64,000 nucleotides of DNA from Halopseudomonas salegens (GCF_900105655.1 NZ_LT629787.1:2170001-2234000); one strand, 5' to 3'. Positions 1 to 11,097 are shown, numbered from the stretch's first letter. Notes: generated from the letters alone by a model not told the origin. Made by a program: numbers and translations.

Positions 1-988
<988 letters not shown>

Positions 989-989
989 G

Positions 990-1703
990 TCACCACCCCA
1001 TCACCTGCTTGATAAAGGGCACCGTCAGGCGTCGTTGTGCTTGCAGTGACGCCTGATCAAGCTGCTCCAGCAGGTCAAACAGCTCACTCATGCTGCGCCC
1101 GGCCCGGCTGAACAGGTAACGCACTGCGTCCTCGGACAGTTGCAGCCCGCGGCGCTCAGCACGCATGATCAACGCTGCCTGCTTGTCAGCATCACTCAAT
1201 GGCTGCAACTGATAGACCAACCCCCAACTCAGACGCGACGACAAATCGGGTAACTGCAGGCCTAGCTGACGCGGCGGAGCATCGGCCGCCAGCAATAAAC
1301 GGCCTCCCTGCTCCCGCACCCGGTTATAGAGATGAAACAGTGCTTCTTCCCAGGCGCTGTCCCCGACTACCGCATCCAACTGGTCGAGGCAGAGTAAATC
1401 CAGGCTTTCGGTTCCTTCCAGCAGCGACGGGCCATGCTGCTGCAGTTCGGCCAGAGGGAAATACATGGCCAGGCCGTCCCGTTCAGCCAGTTGATGGCAA
1501 GCCGCCTGCAGCAAATGCGAACGCCCACTGGCCTGCGCACCCCAGAGCAACATGACCGATTCATCCAGCTGCCGGGCCGGATCAGCCAATCGTGCCACGG
1601 CCTCAACGCAGGCCAGGTTCGGCCCGGGATAGAAATTCACCAGCGTGGCATCGTCACGCAGCTTGATACCCAGTGGCAGCTGCAAGGGTTGACCTGCCGT
1701 CAT
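990..1703 (-). CDS. hda: Hda, DnaA regulatory inactivator
   Basis: This 237-residue AAA+ protein is homologous to DnaA domain III. With the DNA-loaded sliding clamp it stimulates hydrolysis of DnaA-ATP and prevents over-initiation. The N-terminal MTAGQPLQLPLGIKL carries the QLPL-type clamp-binding motif. The Walker-A region is the degenerate GAQASGRSHLLQA, and a sensor region LSSRLSWG follows, as is usual for Hda. The ATG at 1703 was chosen because it places the clamp motif at the N-terminus. The longer frame to 1934 overlaps the DUF2066 gene. It lies 7 bp downstream of the DUF2066 gene, on the same strand. Confidence 0.93.
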   Translation of the reverse strand: MTAGQPLQLPLGIKLRDDATLVNFYPGPNLACVEAVARLADPARQLDESVMLLWGAQASGRSHLLQAACHQLAERDGLAMYFPLAELQQHGPSLLEGTESLDLLCLDQLDAVVGDSAWEEALFHLYNRVREQGGRLLLAADAPPRQLGLQLPDLSSRLSWGLVYQLQPLSDADKQAALIMRAERRGLQLSEDAVRYLFSRAGRSMSELFDLLEQLDQASLQAQRRLTVPFIKQVMGW

Positions 1704-1710
1704 CCGTACC

Positions 1711-2859
1711 TCAACGCCAGTCAAAATAAAGGGTGCGCTCACGCTGGCGAGCTGCCGCAGTGGCCTCGGCCAATGCCTGGCGTTGCGCGGCCAAGGCGCC
1801 AGGGGTTGGCAATTCTCCATCTGCGGGCAAGCGCCGGTCAATTTCCTGCCCGGCTTCCTGCTGCGGGGCCGCAACCGGATAAAGACGCTGATCCAGCGCC
1901 AGCAGCCGCAACAGTTGTTCACGCTCGCCAGCAAACGTCAGCGCCAGGGTCAAAGTGTCATCGCTAATACCCAACAGTTGCAGACTGCCCTGAGCGCCCA
2001 ACTGGGCGAGGCTGCGTTGCAGGCTGGCGTAGGTTTGCAAACCTTCGACGCCGCGCACGACCAGGCGCCACTCCTGTTCGCCTCCGGTTTCACGTTTCAC
2101 GGGTACTACGGCGTAGCCGGCGTGCACCTGATTGGCAATCGCCAACATCAACCTGTCGGCCTGCTCCGCCTGGTTGGCAGCAGCCTGACGCTGCTGATTG
2201 TGGTTGCCATCCAGCCATAAGTGCCAGGCAACCTGCCAGTCATCCTCAGCGGCATCCACACTCAAAGCCACCAGCCCTTCAGCGGCATAGCGCTCACTGG
2301 CCGCACGCAACACCTCGGCGTTGCCACTGCGAATATCCGCTTCACTCAAAGCCACCTGATCCTGCAGATCACCCAACGGCAGCAACAATGCCACGCCACG
2401 ATGGCTGGCAGCCTTGCGCAAGGCATCAGCCCATTCACTGCCGGGTGCCAGCATTTCATCTCCCAGCGACCCATTGACTACCCCCCAGAGCAAAACGCCG
2501 GGGCGGTTGCGTCCGAGCAATGGCAGCGCGGTTTCCGCCAGCAAATCGCGCAGCAGAGCCGGTTCAAATTCGACCAGCATACGACCAGACTCGCTGCGTG
2601 AACCGACCCGGCGCATCAGCTGACGGGGATCCTGCAGGGCACGCTGAATCGGTTCTGCGGACAAATCCAGCTCAGGTCCGGCAAGGCGCGTCAGCATGAT
2701 CTCGGCGGCCTCCAACTGGAGTTGTTCACGGCTGGTATCCGCGTCACCCTGCACCTCGACCTGGTACAAATCTTCCAATACCGCCGCCGACAAGGAAGGA
2801 ACCAGGATAAACAGGGAAAACAACAGAGCGAGCAAGGGTTGCAACAGGTGCTTGTACAT
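1711..2859 (-). CDS. DUF2066 domain-containing exported protein
   Basis: This 382-residue protein starts with a clear Sec signal peptide (hydrophobic core, then SLSAAV). The mature part fits DUF2066, a family found next to hda and purM in Pseudomonas and relatives. A segment at about residues 85-130 ([11 protein letters not shown]) is typical. Its function is unknown; location is probably periplasmic or envelope. It is followed by hda on the same strand and is divergent from purM, with 170 bp between the starts. The start has only a weak ribosome-binding site. Confidence 0.85.
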   Translation of the reverse strand: MYKHLLQPLLALLFSLFILVPSLSAAVLEDLYQVEVQGDADTSREQLQLEAAEIMLTRLAGPELDLSAEPIQRALQDPRQLMRRVGSRSESGRMLVEFEPALLRDLLAETALPLLGRNRPGVLLWGVVNGSLGDEMLAPGSEWADALRKAASHRGVALLLPLGDLQDQVALSEADIRSGNAEVLRAASERYAAEGLVALSVDAAEDDWQVAWHLWLDGNHNQQRQAAANQAEQADRLMLAIANQVHAGYAVVPVKRETGGEQEWRLVVRGVEGLQTYASLQRSLAQLGAQGSLQLLGISDDTLTLALTFAGEREQLLRLLALDQRLYPVAAPQQEAGQEIDRRLPADGELPTPGALAAQRQALAEATAAARQRERTLYFDWR

Positions 2860-3029
2860 CGGGCGCTATCCGCTTGGCAATGACATCCACACCGGCTGGT
2901 GCAGATCGAACACATACATTAAACAAGCCATCGCATGGCGGCAACCAATACGCTTGTCAGCATGGTTCTGCCCGGTGTGAATTGCTACACTATGCGCCTT
3001 GTCCAGCCCCTATGCTCAGAGAATCCCGC

Positions 3030-4100
3030 ATGACAGACCAGACCTCGTCCAAGCCCTCGATCAGTTACAAGGATGCAGGGGTCGATATCGACGCCGGCAA
3101 CGCCCTGGTTGACCGTATCAAGCACGTTGCCAAGCGCACGGCACGGCCGGAAGTGCTGGGCGGGCTGGGTGGCTTTGGCGCCCTGTGCGAAATCCCTGCC
3201 GGCTACAAGCAGCCGGTCCTGGTATCAGGCACCGATGGTGTCGGCACCAAACTCCGCCTGGCAATGGACCTGAATCAGCATGACCGTATCGGTATTGACC
3301 TGGTTGCCATGTGCGTCAATGACCTGATTGTCTGCGGGGCCGAGCCGCTGCTGTTTCTTGATTACTACGCAACCGGCAAGCTGAACGTCGACATTGCTAC
3401 CGACGTAGTCACCGGTATTGGTGCCGGTTGCGAGCTCGCCGGTTGCGCCCTGGTCGGCGGGGAAACCGCTGAAATGCCCGGCATGTATGAAGGCGAAGAC
3501 TATGATCTGGCCGGTTTCTGCGTCGGTGTCGTGGAAAAAAGCGAAATCATTGACGGCAGCCGGGTTGCCGTTGGCGATACGTTGATCGCTCTGCCCTCCT
3601 CGGGCCCGCACTCCAATGGCTACTCACTGATCCGCAAGATCATTGAAGTTGCCGGCGTCGACATCACCGGGATCGAGCTGGATGGTCAGCCGCTGACCGA
3701 CCTGTTGATGGCGCCCACGCGGATTTACGTCAAAGCCCTGCTGCAACTGATTCGTGAAACCGGAGCGGTCAAGGCCATGGCGCATATCACCGGTGGTGGC
3801 CTGCTGGAAAATATCCCGCGCGTCCTGCCCGAAGGCAGTGGTGCCCACATTGACCTGAGCAGCTGGCAACGCCCGGCCGTATTCAACTGGCTGCAAGAGC
3901 AGGGCAACGTGGACGAAACCGAAATGCATCGGGTACTCAACTGTGGCGTAGGCATGGTTATCTGCGTCGCCGCTGACCAGGCCAGCACGGCCCTGCAGGT
4001 GTTGCAGCAGGCGGGTGAACAACCCTGGGTGATCGGTCAGATTACCGCAGCCCAGGGCAGCGAAGCCGTAACCTTGAGCCAGGGGCCGCTGACGTCGTGA
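3030..4100 (+). CDS. purM: Phosphoribosylformylglycinamidine cyclo-ligase (AIR synthetase)
   Basis: PurM catalyses the ATP-dependent closure of FGAM to aminoimidazole ribotide in purine synthesis. The 356 residues match the family length. Visible signatures are GTDGVGTKL (residues 67-75), [31 protein letters not shown] and GPHSNGYSL, the conserved nucleotide-binding elements of the PurM/SelD fold. ATG 3030 begins the family-like [20 protein letters not shown]; the frame open from 2874 has no family similarity. The stop overlaps the purN start as GTGA. Confidence 0.97.
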   Translation: MTDQTSSKPSISYKDAGVDIDAGNALVDRIKHVAKRTARPEVLGGLGGFGALCEIPAGYKQPVLVSGTDGVGTKLRLAMDLNQHDRIGIDLVAMCVNDLIVCGAEPLLFLDYYATGKLNVDIATDVVTGIGAGCELAGCALVGGETAEMPGMYEGEDYDLAGFCVGVVEKSEIIDGSRVAVGDTLIALPSSGPHSNGYSLIRKIIEVAGVDITGIELDGQPLTDLLMAPTRIYVKALLQLIRETGAVKAMAHITGGGLLENIPRVLPEGSGAHIDLSSWQRPAVFNWLQEQGNVDETEMHRVLNCGVGMVICVAADQASTALQVLQQAGEQPWVIGQITAAQGSEAVTLSQGPLTS

Positions 4101-4753
4101 GCTGCCGCATTGTCGTCCTGATTTCCGGTTCCGGCAGCAACCTGCAGGCACTGATCGACCAGCTCGACACGCCGGCTGACATTGTCGGCGTGATCGCCAA
4201 CCGACCGCAAGCGTATGGATTGCAGCGCGCAGCCGCTGCCGGCATTGCCAACGAATGCCTGGACCATCAGGACTACACCAGCCGAGAAGCCTTTGATCAG
4301 GCACTCATGGCGCGGATTGATGCCTATCAGCCCGACCTGGTGGTCCTGGCCGGTTTTATGCGTATTCTGACGCCGGAACTGGTCAGTCATTACCGTGGCC
4401 GCATGCTGAATATTCACCCGTCCCTGCTGCCCAGGTACAAAGGCCTGCACACGCACCAGCGCGCTCTGGAAGCTGGCGATGTCGAGCACGGCGCCACCAT
4501 TCACTTTGTGACCCAGGAGCTGGATGGCGGCCCGCTGGTAGTTCAGGGCCGCGTTAGTGTGCTGACAAATGACAATCCCGAGACGCTGGCGGCACGCGTA
4601 CAACTGGTCGAGCACCAACTCTACCCGCTGGCTGTGAACTGGTTTGCCCAGGGTCGCTTGCGGTTTGACGCAGAGGGTGCCCGACTGGACGAGGAACTGA
4701 TTGGTCCCGATGGACTCAGAATGGAAGACCACCTGCAACTCAACGAGGCCTGA
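4097..4753 (+). CDS. purN: Phosphoribosylglycinamide formyltransferase (10-formyl-THF dependent)
   Basis: PurN transfers a formyl group from 10-formyl-tetrahydrofolate to GAR. The protein has 218 residues. The catalytic triad of the family is visible: Asn105 and His107 in NIHPSLLP and Asp143 in ELDGGPLV. The N-terminal [13 protein letters not shown] binds the substrate phosphate. It starts with GTG inside the last codon of purM (overlap GTGA), indicating translational coupling. It is followed by a DUF3108 gene 2 bp downstream. Confidence 0.97.
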   Translation: MSCRIVVLISGSGSNLQALIDQLDTPADIVGVIANRPQAYGLQRAAAAGIANECLDHQDYTSREAFDQALMARIDAYQPDLVVLAGFMRILTPELVSHYRGRMLNIHPSLLPRYKGLHTHQRALEAGDVEHGATIHFVTQELDGGPLVVQGRVSVLTNDNPETLAARVQLVEHQLYPLAVNWFAQGRLRFDAEGARLDEELIGPDGLRMEDHLQLNEA

Positions 4754-4755
4754 TT

Positions 4756-5505
4756 GTGTCATTACGCCCGACTCTGCCTGCTCTGACCGCCAGCCTTTGG
4801 CTTGGTGCCAGCCTGATCCAGCCCGCCCAGGCGGATGAGCTGATCAACGCTGTACCGCTGAAGCCCTTCGATGCCAGCTACACCGCTGATATGCGACGCG
4901 TGCCGGTGAATGGCGAAGCCACCCAGCAGCTGGAACAGAATGCCGATGGCAGCTGGACTCTGACTTTCTACGCCGGCATGTTTGTCGCCCGCCTGACGGA
5001 AACCAGTCAGTTGCAACTCGACAACGGACAGCTCAAACCTTTGAGCTATCACTACGAACGCAGTGGCCTGGGCCGTAACCGGGAAACGCGTCAGACCTTT
5101 GACTGGGACGCCGGCAAAGTAACAGGCACGCATCGTGATGACCCAGTGGACCTGGCAACCGAGGATGGTCTGCTGGACAAAGCCAGCTACCAGATGGCGC
5201 TGCGCCGTGACCTGCAAGCAGGCAAGGAAGAGCTGCATTATCGCGTGGTCGATGGCCGCAGTATTGATGAGTACGAATTCGAAGTGGTCGGCAGCAAACA
5301 GGTCGAGACCGCTGTGGGTGAATTTGCTGCAGTGGAAGTCGTTCGGGTACGTGATCCGGATGCCAGCCGTCAGACCACCCTCTGGTTTGCCAAGGACTGG
5401 GACTACCTGTTGGTTCGCCTGAGCCAGACAGAGTCCGATGGCCAGCGCTATCAGATCATGCTCAAGGAAGCCACCATCGATGGCGAAGAAGTACGGGGAC
5501 AGTAA
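4756..5505 (+). CDS. DUF3108 domain-containing exported protein
   Basis: A 249-residue protein with a signal peptide ending near QPAQA and a beta-rich mature domain matching DUF3108 (ETRQTFDWDAGKVTGTHRDD, then LWFAKDWDYLLVRL). Members are periplasmic or outer-membrane-associated proteins of unknown function that commonly follow purN in pseudomonads. GTG at 4756 is the likely start, 2 bp after the purN stop, so purM-purN-DUF3108 form one operon. A strong bidirectional terminator follows. Confidence 0.88.
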   Translation: MSLRPTLPALTASLWLGASLIQPAQADELINAVPLKPFDASYTADMRRVPVNGEATQQLEQNADGSWTLTFYAGMFVARLTETSQLQLDNGQLKPLSYHYERSGLGRNRETRQTFDWDAGKVTGTHRDDPVDLATEDGLLDKASYQMALRRDLQAGKEELHYRVVDGRSIDEYEFEVVGSKQVETAVGEFAAVEVVRVRDPDASRQTTLWFAKDWDYLLVRLSQTESDGQRYQIMLKEATIDGEEVRGQ

Positions 5506-5531
5506 GTCCTGATCGGGTCAACCCCGAGACA

Positions 5532-5562
5532 ATAAAACGGCAGCCATTGGCTGCCGTTTTAT
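5532..5562. terminator. Bidirectional rho-independent terminator between DUF3108 gene and wrbA
   Basis: A 14-bp perfect inverted repeat (ATAAAACGGCAGCC / GGCTGCCGTTTTAT) with a 3-base loop. The GC core is flanked by A and T runs, so it can stop transcripts from both converging genes. Confidence 0.9.
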
Positions 5563-5579
5563 ATTGTCCAACGAAACAA

Positions 5580-6176
5580 TCAGCTCAATCGGGTCGCCAG
5601 TGTCGCAACGTGCTTGCCCTGAAAGCGGGCAATTGCCAGCTCGCGCTGGTCTGGCTGGCGCGAACCATCACCACCCGCCAGCGTTGTAGCGCCATAGGGC
5701 GTGCCACCGCTGACCTGGCTGATATCGAATAGCTCGGGAGTGCCATAACCAATCGGAACAATCACCATGCCGTGGTGGGCCAGTGTGGTCCAGGTGGAGG
5801 TAATGGTCATTTCCTGGCCACCGCCGGTACCGGTCGAAGCAAACACACTGGCCAGCTTGCCGAACAGCGCGCCTTTGGCCCACAGGCCGCCGGTCTGATC
5901 AAGGAAAGTACGCATTTGCCCGCACATATTGCCAAAACGGGTAGGAACACCGAACAGTATCGCGTCGTAATCAACCAGTTCTTGCGGACTGGCAATGTCA
6001 GCCGCTTGTTCGGTTTTACCACCAGCCGCTTTGAAGGCCTCGGTGTCCATGGTTTCCGGAACACGCTTGAGGGTCACTTCAACCCCGGCGACGGAACCTG
6101 CACCCTCGGCAACGGCTTGAGCCAGGGTTTCAACGTGACCATACATCGAATGATACAACACCAATACTTTAGCCAT
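5580..6176 (-). CDS. wrbA: WrbA, NAD(P)H:quinone oxidoreductase type IV
   Basis: This 198-residue protein matches WrbA over its full length. It has the FMN loop [13 protein letters not shown] at the N-terminus, then [18 protein letters not shown] and GGTPYGATT, all conserved in the family. WrbA forms tetramers with FMN and reduces quinones in the cytoplasm, limiting redox cycling. A good ribosome-binding site (GGAGTCTCCC region) precedes ATG 6176. It is the second WrbA-type gene within 6 kb; the partial one at the window start lacks the long insert present here around residues 45-65. Confidence 0.95.
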   Translation of the reverse strand: MAKVLVLYHSMYGHVETLAQAVAEGAGSVAGVEVTLKRVPETMDTEAFKAAGGKTEQAADIASPQELVDYDAILFGVPTRFGNMCGQMRTFLDQTGGLWAKGALFGKLASVFASTGTGGGQEMTITSTWTTLAHHGMVIVPIGYGTPELFDISQVSGGTPYGATTLAGGDGSRQPDQRELAIARFQGKHVATLATRLS

Positions 6177-6285
6177 GGGAGACTCCTTACTGGCCAGTGC
6201 CAGTCATATTTGAGAACGGCCCCATGATTGCATTGATAATCAGATCAATCGAATCAATATTCCAGACATAAAAATCGAATAAGTA

Positions 6286-6320
6286 GATAATCAAGCACCG
6301 CTATACGGCGCTTGATTATC
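6286..6320 (-). terminator. Stem-loop downstream of the 3-hydroxyacyl-CoA dehydrogenase gene
   Basis: The arms GATAATCAAGC and GCTTGATTATC pair perfectly around a 13-base loop that can partly pair itself. Read on the minus strand, an AT-rich stretch with a T run follows about ten bases later. It could end the dehydrogenase transcript before wrbA. Confidence 0.5.
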
Positions 6321-6332
6321 TTGTCAGGCGGC

Positions 6333-7553
6333 TCAGGCTCTAAAGCTTTCACCCGCCTCCGCACGGCGAACCAGCCCGGCAGCAGGTTTCCAGAACTCAC
6401 CCTGCTCCGCTTCCAGTTGGCGGATTTGCTTGAGCACCTCATCCAGACCCAGGCTATCAGCATATTTCATCGGGCCACCCTTGTCGGCCGGAAAGCCATA
6501 GCCATACAGGTACACACGATCAATGTCTTCAGCGCTTTCGGCATAACCTTCATCCAGAATCCGCGCGCCTTCGTTGACCAGCGCCAGAATGCAGCGACGA
6601 ACAATTTCTTCATCACCGATATCGCGCTGAGTGTAGCCGGCCTCTTCAGCCACTTCACGCGCCAGCATATCCGTTTCCGGGTCATGGATAGCCTGCCGGC
6701 TGCCTGGCTCGTACTTGTAAAAACCGTGCCCGGATTTCTGCCCGAAACGCTCCATTTCACACAATTTGTTGTCCAGCCAGACAATCGGCTCACCACGACC
6801 AACACCGGCCAGTTGACGCGAGCGCCAACCCAGATCGATACCTACCACGTCGTACATGCGATAGGGGCCCATAGCCATGCCGAACCCCTGCAGAGCCTGA
6901 TCCACTTGCCAGGGCGTGGCGCCTTCCAGCACGACCTCACGGGACTGGCGGGAATACTTCTCAAGCATGCGGTTGCCAATGAAACCATGGCAATTGCCCG
7001 CCAGCACGGCTTCCTTCTTGATCGTCTTGCCGATCGCAAGGCAGGCATCCAGCACATCCTGAGCCGTATCCTTGCCACGCACCACTTCCAGCAATTTCAT
7101 GATGTGGGCCGGGCTGAAGAAATGCAGCCCCAGCACTTGTGACGGCCGCTTGGTTGCGGAAGCGATTTCGTCGATATTCAGATAAGAGGTATTGGAGGCC
7201 AGAATACCGCTGGGTTTTACCGCAATTTCCAGCTCGGCAAAGATTTTCTTTTTCAGGTCCATGTTTTCATACACGGCCTCGATCACCAGATCCATGTCCG
7301 CCAGATCGGCATAGTCCTGGGTAGTGGTGATGCGCGCGACACGGGCATCAGCCTCGGCCTGATCAAAACGCTCCTGAGCAACGGACCGCTTGTATACCTT
7401 GCCAATTTCCTCGACACCTTTTTCCAGCATCTCGGCATTAACGTCCAGCCAGGTGACCGGATAACCCACATTGATGAAGTTCATCACGATGCCTCGCCCC
7501 ATGGTACCGGCACCGATTACCGCAACCTTTTTGATTTCTTCAAATGACGCCAT
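6333..7553 (-). CDS. 3-hydroxyacyl-CoA dehydrogenase (NAD+), stand-alone
   Basis: This 406-residue protein oxidises L-3-hydroxyacyl-CoA to 3-ketoacyl-CoA. The N-terminal Rossmann motif VIGAGTMGRGI binds NAD. LGLHFFSPAH carries the catalytic His region and GNCHGFIGNRML begins the C-terminal helical domain. A second C-terminal 3HCDH copy follows, with FadB-like PADKGGPMKYAD near the end. The length corresponds to the dehydrogenase half of FadB/FadJ without the hydratase, so it needs a separate enoyl-CoA hydratase. ATG 7553 has an upstream GGAG; the frame open to 7598 is not family-like. No beta-oxidation partner is adjacent. Substrate specificity cannot be read from the sequence. Confidence 0.9.
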   Translation of the reverse strand: MASFEEIKKVAVIGAGTMGRGIVMNFINVGYPVTWLDVNAEMLEKGVEEIGKVYKRSVAQERFDQAEADARVARITTTQDYADLADMDLVIEAVYENMDLKKKIFAELEIAVKPSGILASNTSYLNIDEIASATKRPSQVLGLHFFSPAHIMKLLEVVRGKDTAQDVLDACLAIGKTIKKEAVLAGNCHGFIGNRMLEKYSRQSREVVLEGATPWQVDQALQGFGMAMGPYRMYDVVGIDLGWRSRQLAGVGRGEPIVWLDNKLCEMERFGQKSGHGFYKYEPGSRQAIHDPETDMLAREVAEEAGYTQRDIGDEEIVRRCILALVNEGARILDEGYAESAEDIDRVYLYGYGFPADKGGPMKYADSLGLDEVLKQIRQLEAEQGEFWKPAAGLVRRAEAGESFRA

Positions 7554-7852
7554 CTTGCCTGTCTCCTGACTAGGGTGAAAACCGGATAGGTTACGCAAAA
7601 GCGGCGGAGTTTTGTAACCCTTACCACTAATAAAAGGTATTCACGCAACCTATAATGACCAACCGGTCAAAGCATCACGCCCCCAACGTTTGCTGGCAAC
7701 CCCGCCAAAACAACCTCTTGTCGCTCACATGGCAGCTTTTTCAACAATTTCGCGCTATGGTTTGCCTTGTGGCAGGAAAACCCCCCTGGGTAAAGGGGTG
7801 ATCTGCCAGCGTCAGTCGCCTGTTTTGAAAGCCAACAACCAAAGGACTTGTT
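7554..7852. other. Divergent intergenic region, no gene seen
   Basis: About 300 bp between the divergent dehydrogenase and membrane-protein genes. It must hold the promoters of both. I see no convincing -35/-10 pair, repeat or small gene in it. Confidence 0.5.
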
Positions 7853-8872
7853 ATGTGGGACTTCGAGCCTGGCCGTGCTCTCGGCCTGATGTTTAAAACC
7901 ATGCCATTCATTCTGTTTCGTCTTGGCATATACCTGGGCGCCGCCCTCGCTTACATGGTAATGACCGGTGTCGGTGCCGGTGTCGGCTATGGGATCGGCA
8001 GCCTGGGCAGTGAAGGCTTTCGTGCCGGCAGCACTTTCTGGGGTGGCTTAATCGGCTTTGGTATTGTCGGCGCCGTCATGTATTGGCTGCGCGAGTACCT
8101 GCTCTATGTCGTCAAAGCCGGCCATCTGGCCGTCCTGGTCGAGCTAATGGAAGGAAAAGAGTTACCCGCTGGCAAGGGGCAAATAAACTATGCCAGTACC
8201 GTGGTCAAGGAACGCTTTGCCCAGGCCAGTGTTCTGTTTGCAGTCGATCAGTTGATCAAGGGGGTACTCAGAGCCATTGTAGGTTTGACCCGGTCAGTTT
8301 TCCGTATGTTGCCAATCCCTGGCGGGCAAAACCTGTTGCGCATACTGCAAGCCTTTCTCAAGGTAGCGGTCGGCTTTATCGACGAAGTGATTCTCGCCTA
8401 TTGCATCAAGACTCGCTCCACCAATGCCTGGGCCTCTTCCCGTGAAGCCCTGGTTCTTTATGGCCAGAATTACAAATCCATGCTGAAAAATGCCGCATGG
8501 ATCACCCTCATGATCTATCTGCTCTATTTTCTGGTCTTTCTGGTCATGCTCGCGCCGGCAGCCCTGATTGCCTACCTGATGCCCGGCGGCTGGTCCGCTG
8601 CAGGCGTCGTATTTGCGTTCCTGCTGGCATGGAGCATCAAGGCTGGCGTTCTTGAACCCTTTGCAATTACCTGCCTGATGCAAGCCTACTTCAAGGCCAT
8701 TGAAGGCCAGGAACCCAACCCGGAATGGGATGCCAAGCTGGATGGAATGTCCGCCAAGTTCCGCAAGCTCAAGGACAAGGCCGGAGAGTCACTGGGCAAG
8801 GCCACAGGTACCGCAACCCAGCCAGCGCCTGAGCCGGCGGTAACCGCTGGAGATCCACCACCTGGCAACTGA
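7853..8872 (+). CDS. Multi-pass membrane protein of unknown function
   Basis: 339 residues. Hydrophobic segments lie near 15-40, 60-85 and 215-275, with amphipathic stretches between them, and the C-terminal tail of about 60 residues is Lys/Pro-rich. The middle part (VVKERFAQASVLFAVDQLIKG, then DEVILAYCIKTRSTNAW) looks conserved-protein-like, but I cannot name a family with confidence. ATG 7853 is preceded by AAAGGA. The gene stands alone, followed by a weak hairpin (8880-8911) and the tRNA-Ser gene. Confidence 0.75.
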   Translation: MWDFEPGRALGLMFKTMPFILFRLGIYLGAALAYMVMTGVGAGVGYGIGSLGSEGFRAGSTFWGGLIGFGIVGAVMYWLREYLLYVVKAGHLAVLVELMEGKELPAGKGQINYASTVVKERFAQASVLFAVDQLIKGVLRAIVGLTRSVFRMLPIPGGQNLLRILQAFLKVAVGFIDEVILAYCIKTRSTNAWASSREALVLYGQNYKSMLKNAAWITLMIYLLYFLVFLVMLAPAALIAYLMPGGWSAAGVVFAFLLAWSIKAGVLEPFAITCLMQAYFKAIEGQEPNPEWDAKLDGMSAKFRKLKDKAGESLGKATGTATQPAPEPAVTAGDPPPGN

Positions 8873-8935
8873 TTGCCGCCATGCCCAGGCACCCTTGCAG
8901 TCTGGGGCATGGTACTGAAAATCAAGGAAAATCAT

Positions 8936-8964
8936 TTGCCTTAAATGGACTGATCCGTTACATT
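8936..8964 (+). promoter_or_regulatory. Candidate sigma70 promoter of the tRNA-Ser gene
   Basis: TTGCCT and TACATT are separated by 17 bp. A GC-rich discriminator (GCGCG) follows and the tRNA begins about 35 bp downstream. This arrangement is typical of stable-RNA promoters, but the match is by eye. Confidence 0.5.
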
Positions 8965-9004
8965 AGCGCGCCTTGATTGCTCTCCCGGAGACGTCAAGGC
9001 ATGC

Positions 9005-9095
9005 GGAGAGGTGGCCGAGTGGCTGAAGGCGCACGCCTGGAAAGTGTGTATACGTTAATAGCGTATCGAGGGTTCGAATCCCTCTCTCTCCGCCA
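9005..9095 (+). tRNA. tRNA-Ser (anticodon GGA)
   Basis: A 91-base class II tRNA. The acceptor arms GGAGAGG and CCTCTCC pair, followed by G73 and an encoded CCA. The anticodon loop CTGGAAA gives anticodon GGA (UCC/UCU codons). A long variable arm and the T-loop GGTTCGAATC are present. The sequence is close to E. coli tRNA-Ser(GGA). A terminator follows immediately. Confidence 0.97.
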
Positions 9096-9098
9096 GAC

Positions 9099-9138
9099 AA
9101 ATGAAAAAGCCCCAGCTTTCGCTGGGGCTTTTTCATTT
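9099..9138 (+). terminator. Rho-independent terminator of tRNA-Ser
   Basis: An 18-bp perfect stem (AAATGAAAAAGCCCCAGC with its complement) and a TTTC loop, followed by a T-rich tail. It starts 4 bases after the CCA end. Confidence 0.92.
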
Positions 9139-9206
9139 GTGCGGTGATCAAACTGATGAGAAGCTTACCTCCCTTCACCCTGCCAACCAACAATTGAAGA
9201 ACCATC

Positions 9207-10991
9207 ATGGAAGATAGCCGCCTGCACACCCTGGACCGGGCAACCAGCCTTGGTCTTATCATCATCGCCGTCATGCAAGGCTATGCGCTGTATGCCCTGC
9301 ACCTGGCCATCGACCACGAGCACTGGCTGGCCGCCGACCAGCGCTGGCTCAAGGCGTTATACACCCTGACAATTGGTCTGCCGGCCTTCTACCTGATCAG
9401 CATTGTGCAACTGCGTGGACGCATCAATTTGCTGCCTCTGCTATTGGCACCACTGCTCTTCTGGCTCGGCTGGCATCTTGGCTGGGTCGAACAGATGCCC
9501 GAAACAACGCGACAACGCCACCAGTTTACCTTCGCGTTCTGTATGGCTGCAGGGGTAGCCCTGTTCATCCTTGCGCTGTTCTTCCGCAGCGGCGCTGCCA
9601 ACGGCACATGGCCGACGGCCTATCAGCCACTGCTGGGGTATTCATGGGAGCATGCCCTGACACTCGCCCAACTGGGCCTGTTCGTCGGTGTTTTCTGGGC
9701 GCTGCTGTGGCTCTGGGCCGCCCTGTTTGACGCGATTGGCCTGGGCTTTTTCAAATCGCTGTTTCAGGAACCGGCTTTTATTTATCCGGTTAGCTGGCTG
9801 GTCATCGGTTTGGGCCTGGTGATGATTCGCAACCGCTTCCGCTTCATCGCCAACGTACGCTTGATGTGCGAAGCGCTGATCAAGGCACTGCTGCCACTGG
9901 TAGCCCTGATCATTCTGCTGTTTTTTGCCGTACTCCCCTGGACCGGATTGCAGCCCATCTGGGATACCGGCAAGGCCGCGCAAATGCTGATGGCCCTGAT
10001 GTTGACCCTTCTGCTGTTCTTCAATGCGGTCTTCCATCAGCCCCGTGACAAACCACCCTACCCGGCGTGGCTTCGCGGCCCGATCCTGCTTGCAGTGGTG
10101 CTGCTGCCGCTTGGCAGCCTGCTGGCTGCCTGGGCGCTCTGGCTGCGAATCGACCAATACGGGCTCACCCTGGACCGGCTCTGGGCCGCTGTGCTGCAAA
10201 TTCTGACCGCAGCCTTTACCTTCAGTTACAGTCTGATTCTGCTCTGGCGCCGCCATACCGCCCTGCCCAGCCTGCAACGTGCCAATTTATGGTTGGCCTT
10301 GTTGGTGGCCGTTGTACTGGTCCTGATCAATACACCGCTGGCTGACATGCGCCACTGGGCCGCCCAGCACCAGGTCAAACGGTTGATGGACGGTCGTACC
10401 ACAGTAGATGACTTTGACTACGCCTATATACGCTTTCAATTGGGCCAGCCAGGAGATATCGCCCTGCGCGCACTGGCTGACAGCGAGTTTGCCGAGACAA
10501 AACCTGATCTGACCCGACGTATCGAGCGTGTACTCGAACAAACCAATCGCTGGAGTCAGGACGCAGTCGTCGATACCGACAGCCTGAGCGAGGTGGCTCT
10601 GCAATTTAATGTCAGCCCCGACGACGCCGTACTCCCAGAGTCCTTGCTGGCACTGCTAATCGAGCAGAAATCACCCTGTCTGAGTCGGATCAAGCCTTGC
10701 AGGGCTCTGCGCATCGACAATGAACCCAGGTTCCAGTGGCTGATAGAAGTGCACCACGGCTATCAAACGCTGGCGTATACCGAGCAGAACACCGGCTGGC
10801 AGCCAACCGGCAGTCTGGAGCGTCTGGGAGCGATACAGGCGCGGCATACAGACGACTGTGAAAAAGTCATGCCTGAGCTCGACCTGCAGCGTATACCGGG
10901 GCCACTGACGATCTATCAGAGCGGTCCATGCCTGTACAGTCTGCGGCCAAACCTGGAAGCCGGCCGACACCAGCTTTCCAGCCCCCCCTAG
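9207..10991 (+). CDS. DUF4153 domain-containing membrane protein
   Basis: 594 residues. The first about 390 residues contain around eleven hydrophobic segments. The rest is soluble and begins with the family-like DFDYAYIRFQLGQPG. This layout matches DUF4153. Function is unknown; it sits in the inner membrane. The C-terminal domain contains a Cys pair (SPCLSRIKPC) and SGPCLYSL. The start at ATG 9207 has only a weak GAAG upstream. It is not obviously in an operon. Confidence 0.85.
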   Translation: MEDSRLHTLDRATSLGLIIIAVMQGYALYALHLAIDHEHWLAADQRWLKALYTLTIGLPAFYLISIVQLRGRINLLPLLLAPLLFWLGWHLGWVEQMPETTRQRHQFTFAFCMAAGVALFILALFFRSGAANGTWPTAYQPLLGYSWEHALTLAQLGLFVGVFWALLWLWAALFDAIGLGFFKSLFQEPAFIYPVSWLVIGLGLVMIRNRFRFIANVRLMCEALIKALLPLVALIILLFFAVLPWTGLQPIWDTGKAAQMLMALMLTLLLFFNAVFHQPRDKPPYPAWLRGPILLAVVLLPLGSLLAAWALWLRIDQYGLTLDRLWAAVLQILTAAFTFSYSLILLWRRHTALPSLQRANLWLALLVAVVLVLINTPLADMRHWAAQHQVKRLMDGRTTVDDFDYAYIRFQLGQPGDIALRALADSEFAETKPDLTRRIERVLEQTNRWSQDAVVDTDSLSEVALQFNVSPDDAVLPESLLALLIEQKSPCLSRIKPCRALRIDNEPRFQWLIEVHHGYQTLAYTEQNTGWQPTGSLERLGAIQARHTDDCEKVMPELDLQRIPGPLTIYQSGPCLYSLRPNLEAGRHQLSSPP

Positions 10992-11013
10992 TCAGTCAGG
11001 CACACTGAATGAA

Positions 11014-11097
11014 GGGCTGCCCGACAAGCCCGTACGGCACCAGGGGCAGCCCGAAAGGTTACACTACGGCTTATACGCGCCTGAGCTTGTTTCAGGC
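11014..11097. terminator. Two inverted repeats between converging genes
   Basis: A 9-bp perfect inverted repeat, GGGCTGCCC (11014-11022) and GGGCAGCCC (11044-11052), and a shorter one, GCCTGA / TCAGGC (11079-11097). Both lie between the stop codons of the DUF4153 and C13-peptidase genes. No T run follows, so termination activity is uncertain. Confidence 0.35.

Noticed and set aside
8963-9274. Minus-strand frame containing GERGIRTLDT
   Set aside because: This is the well-known false protein produced by reading the complement of tRNA-Ser; it spans the tRNA gene and its terminator.
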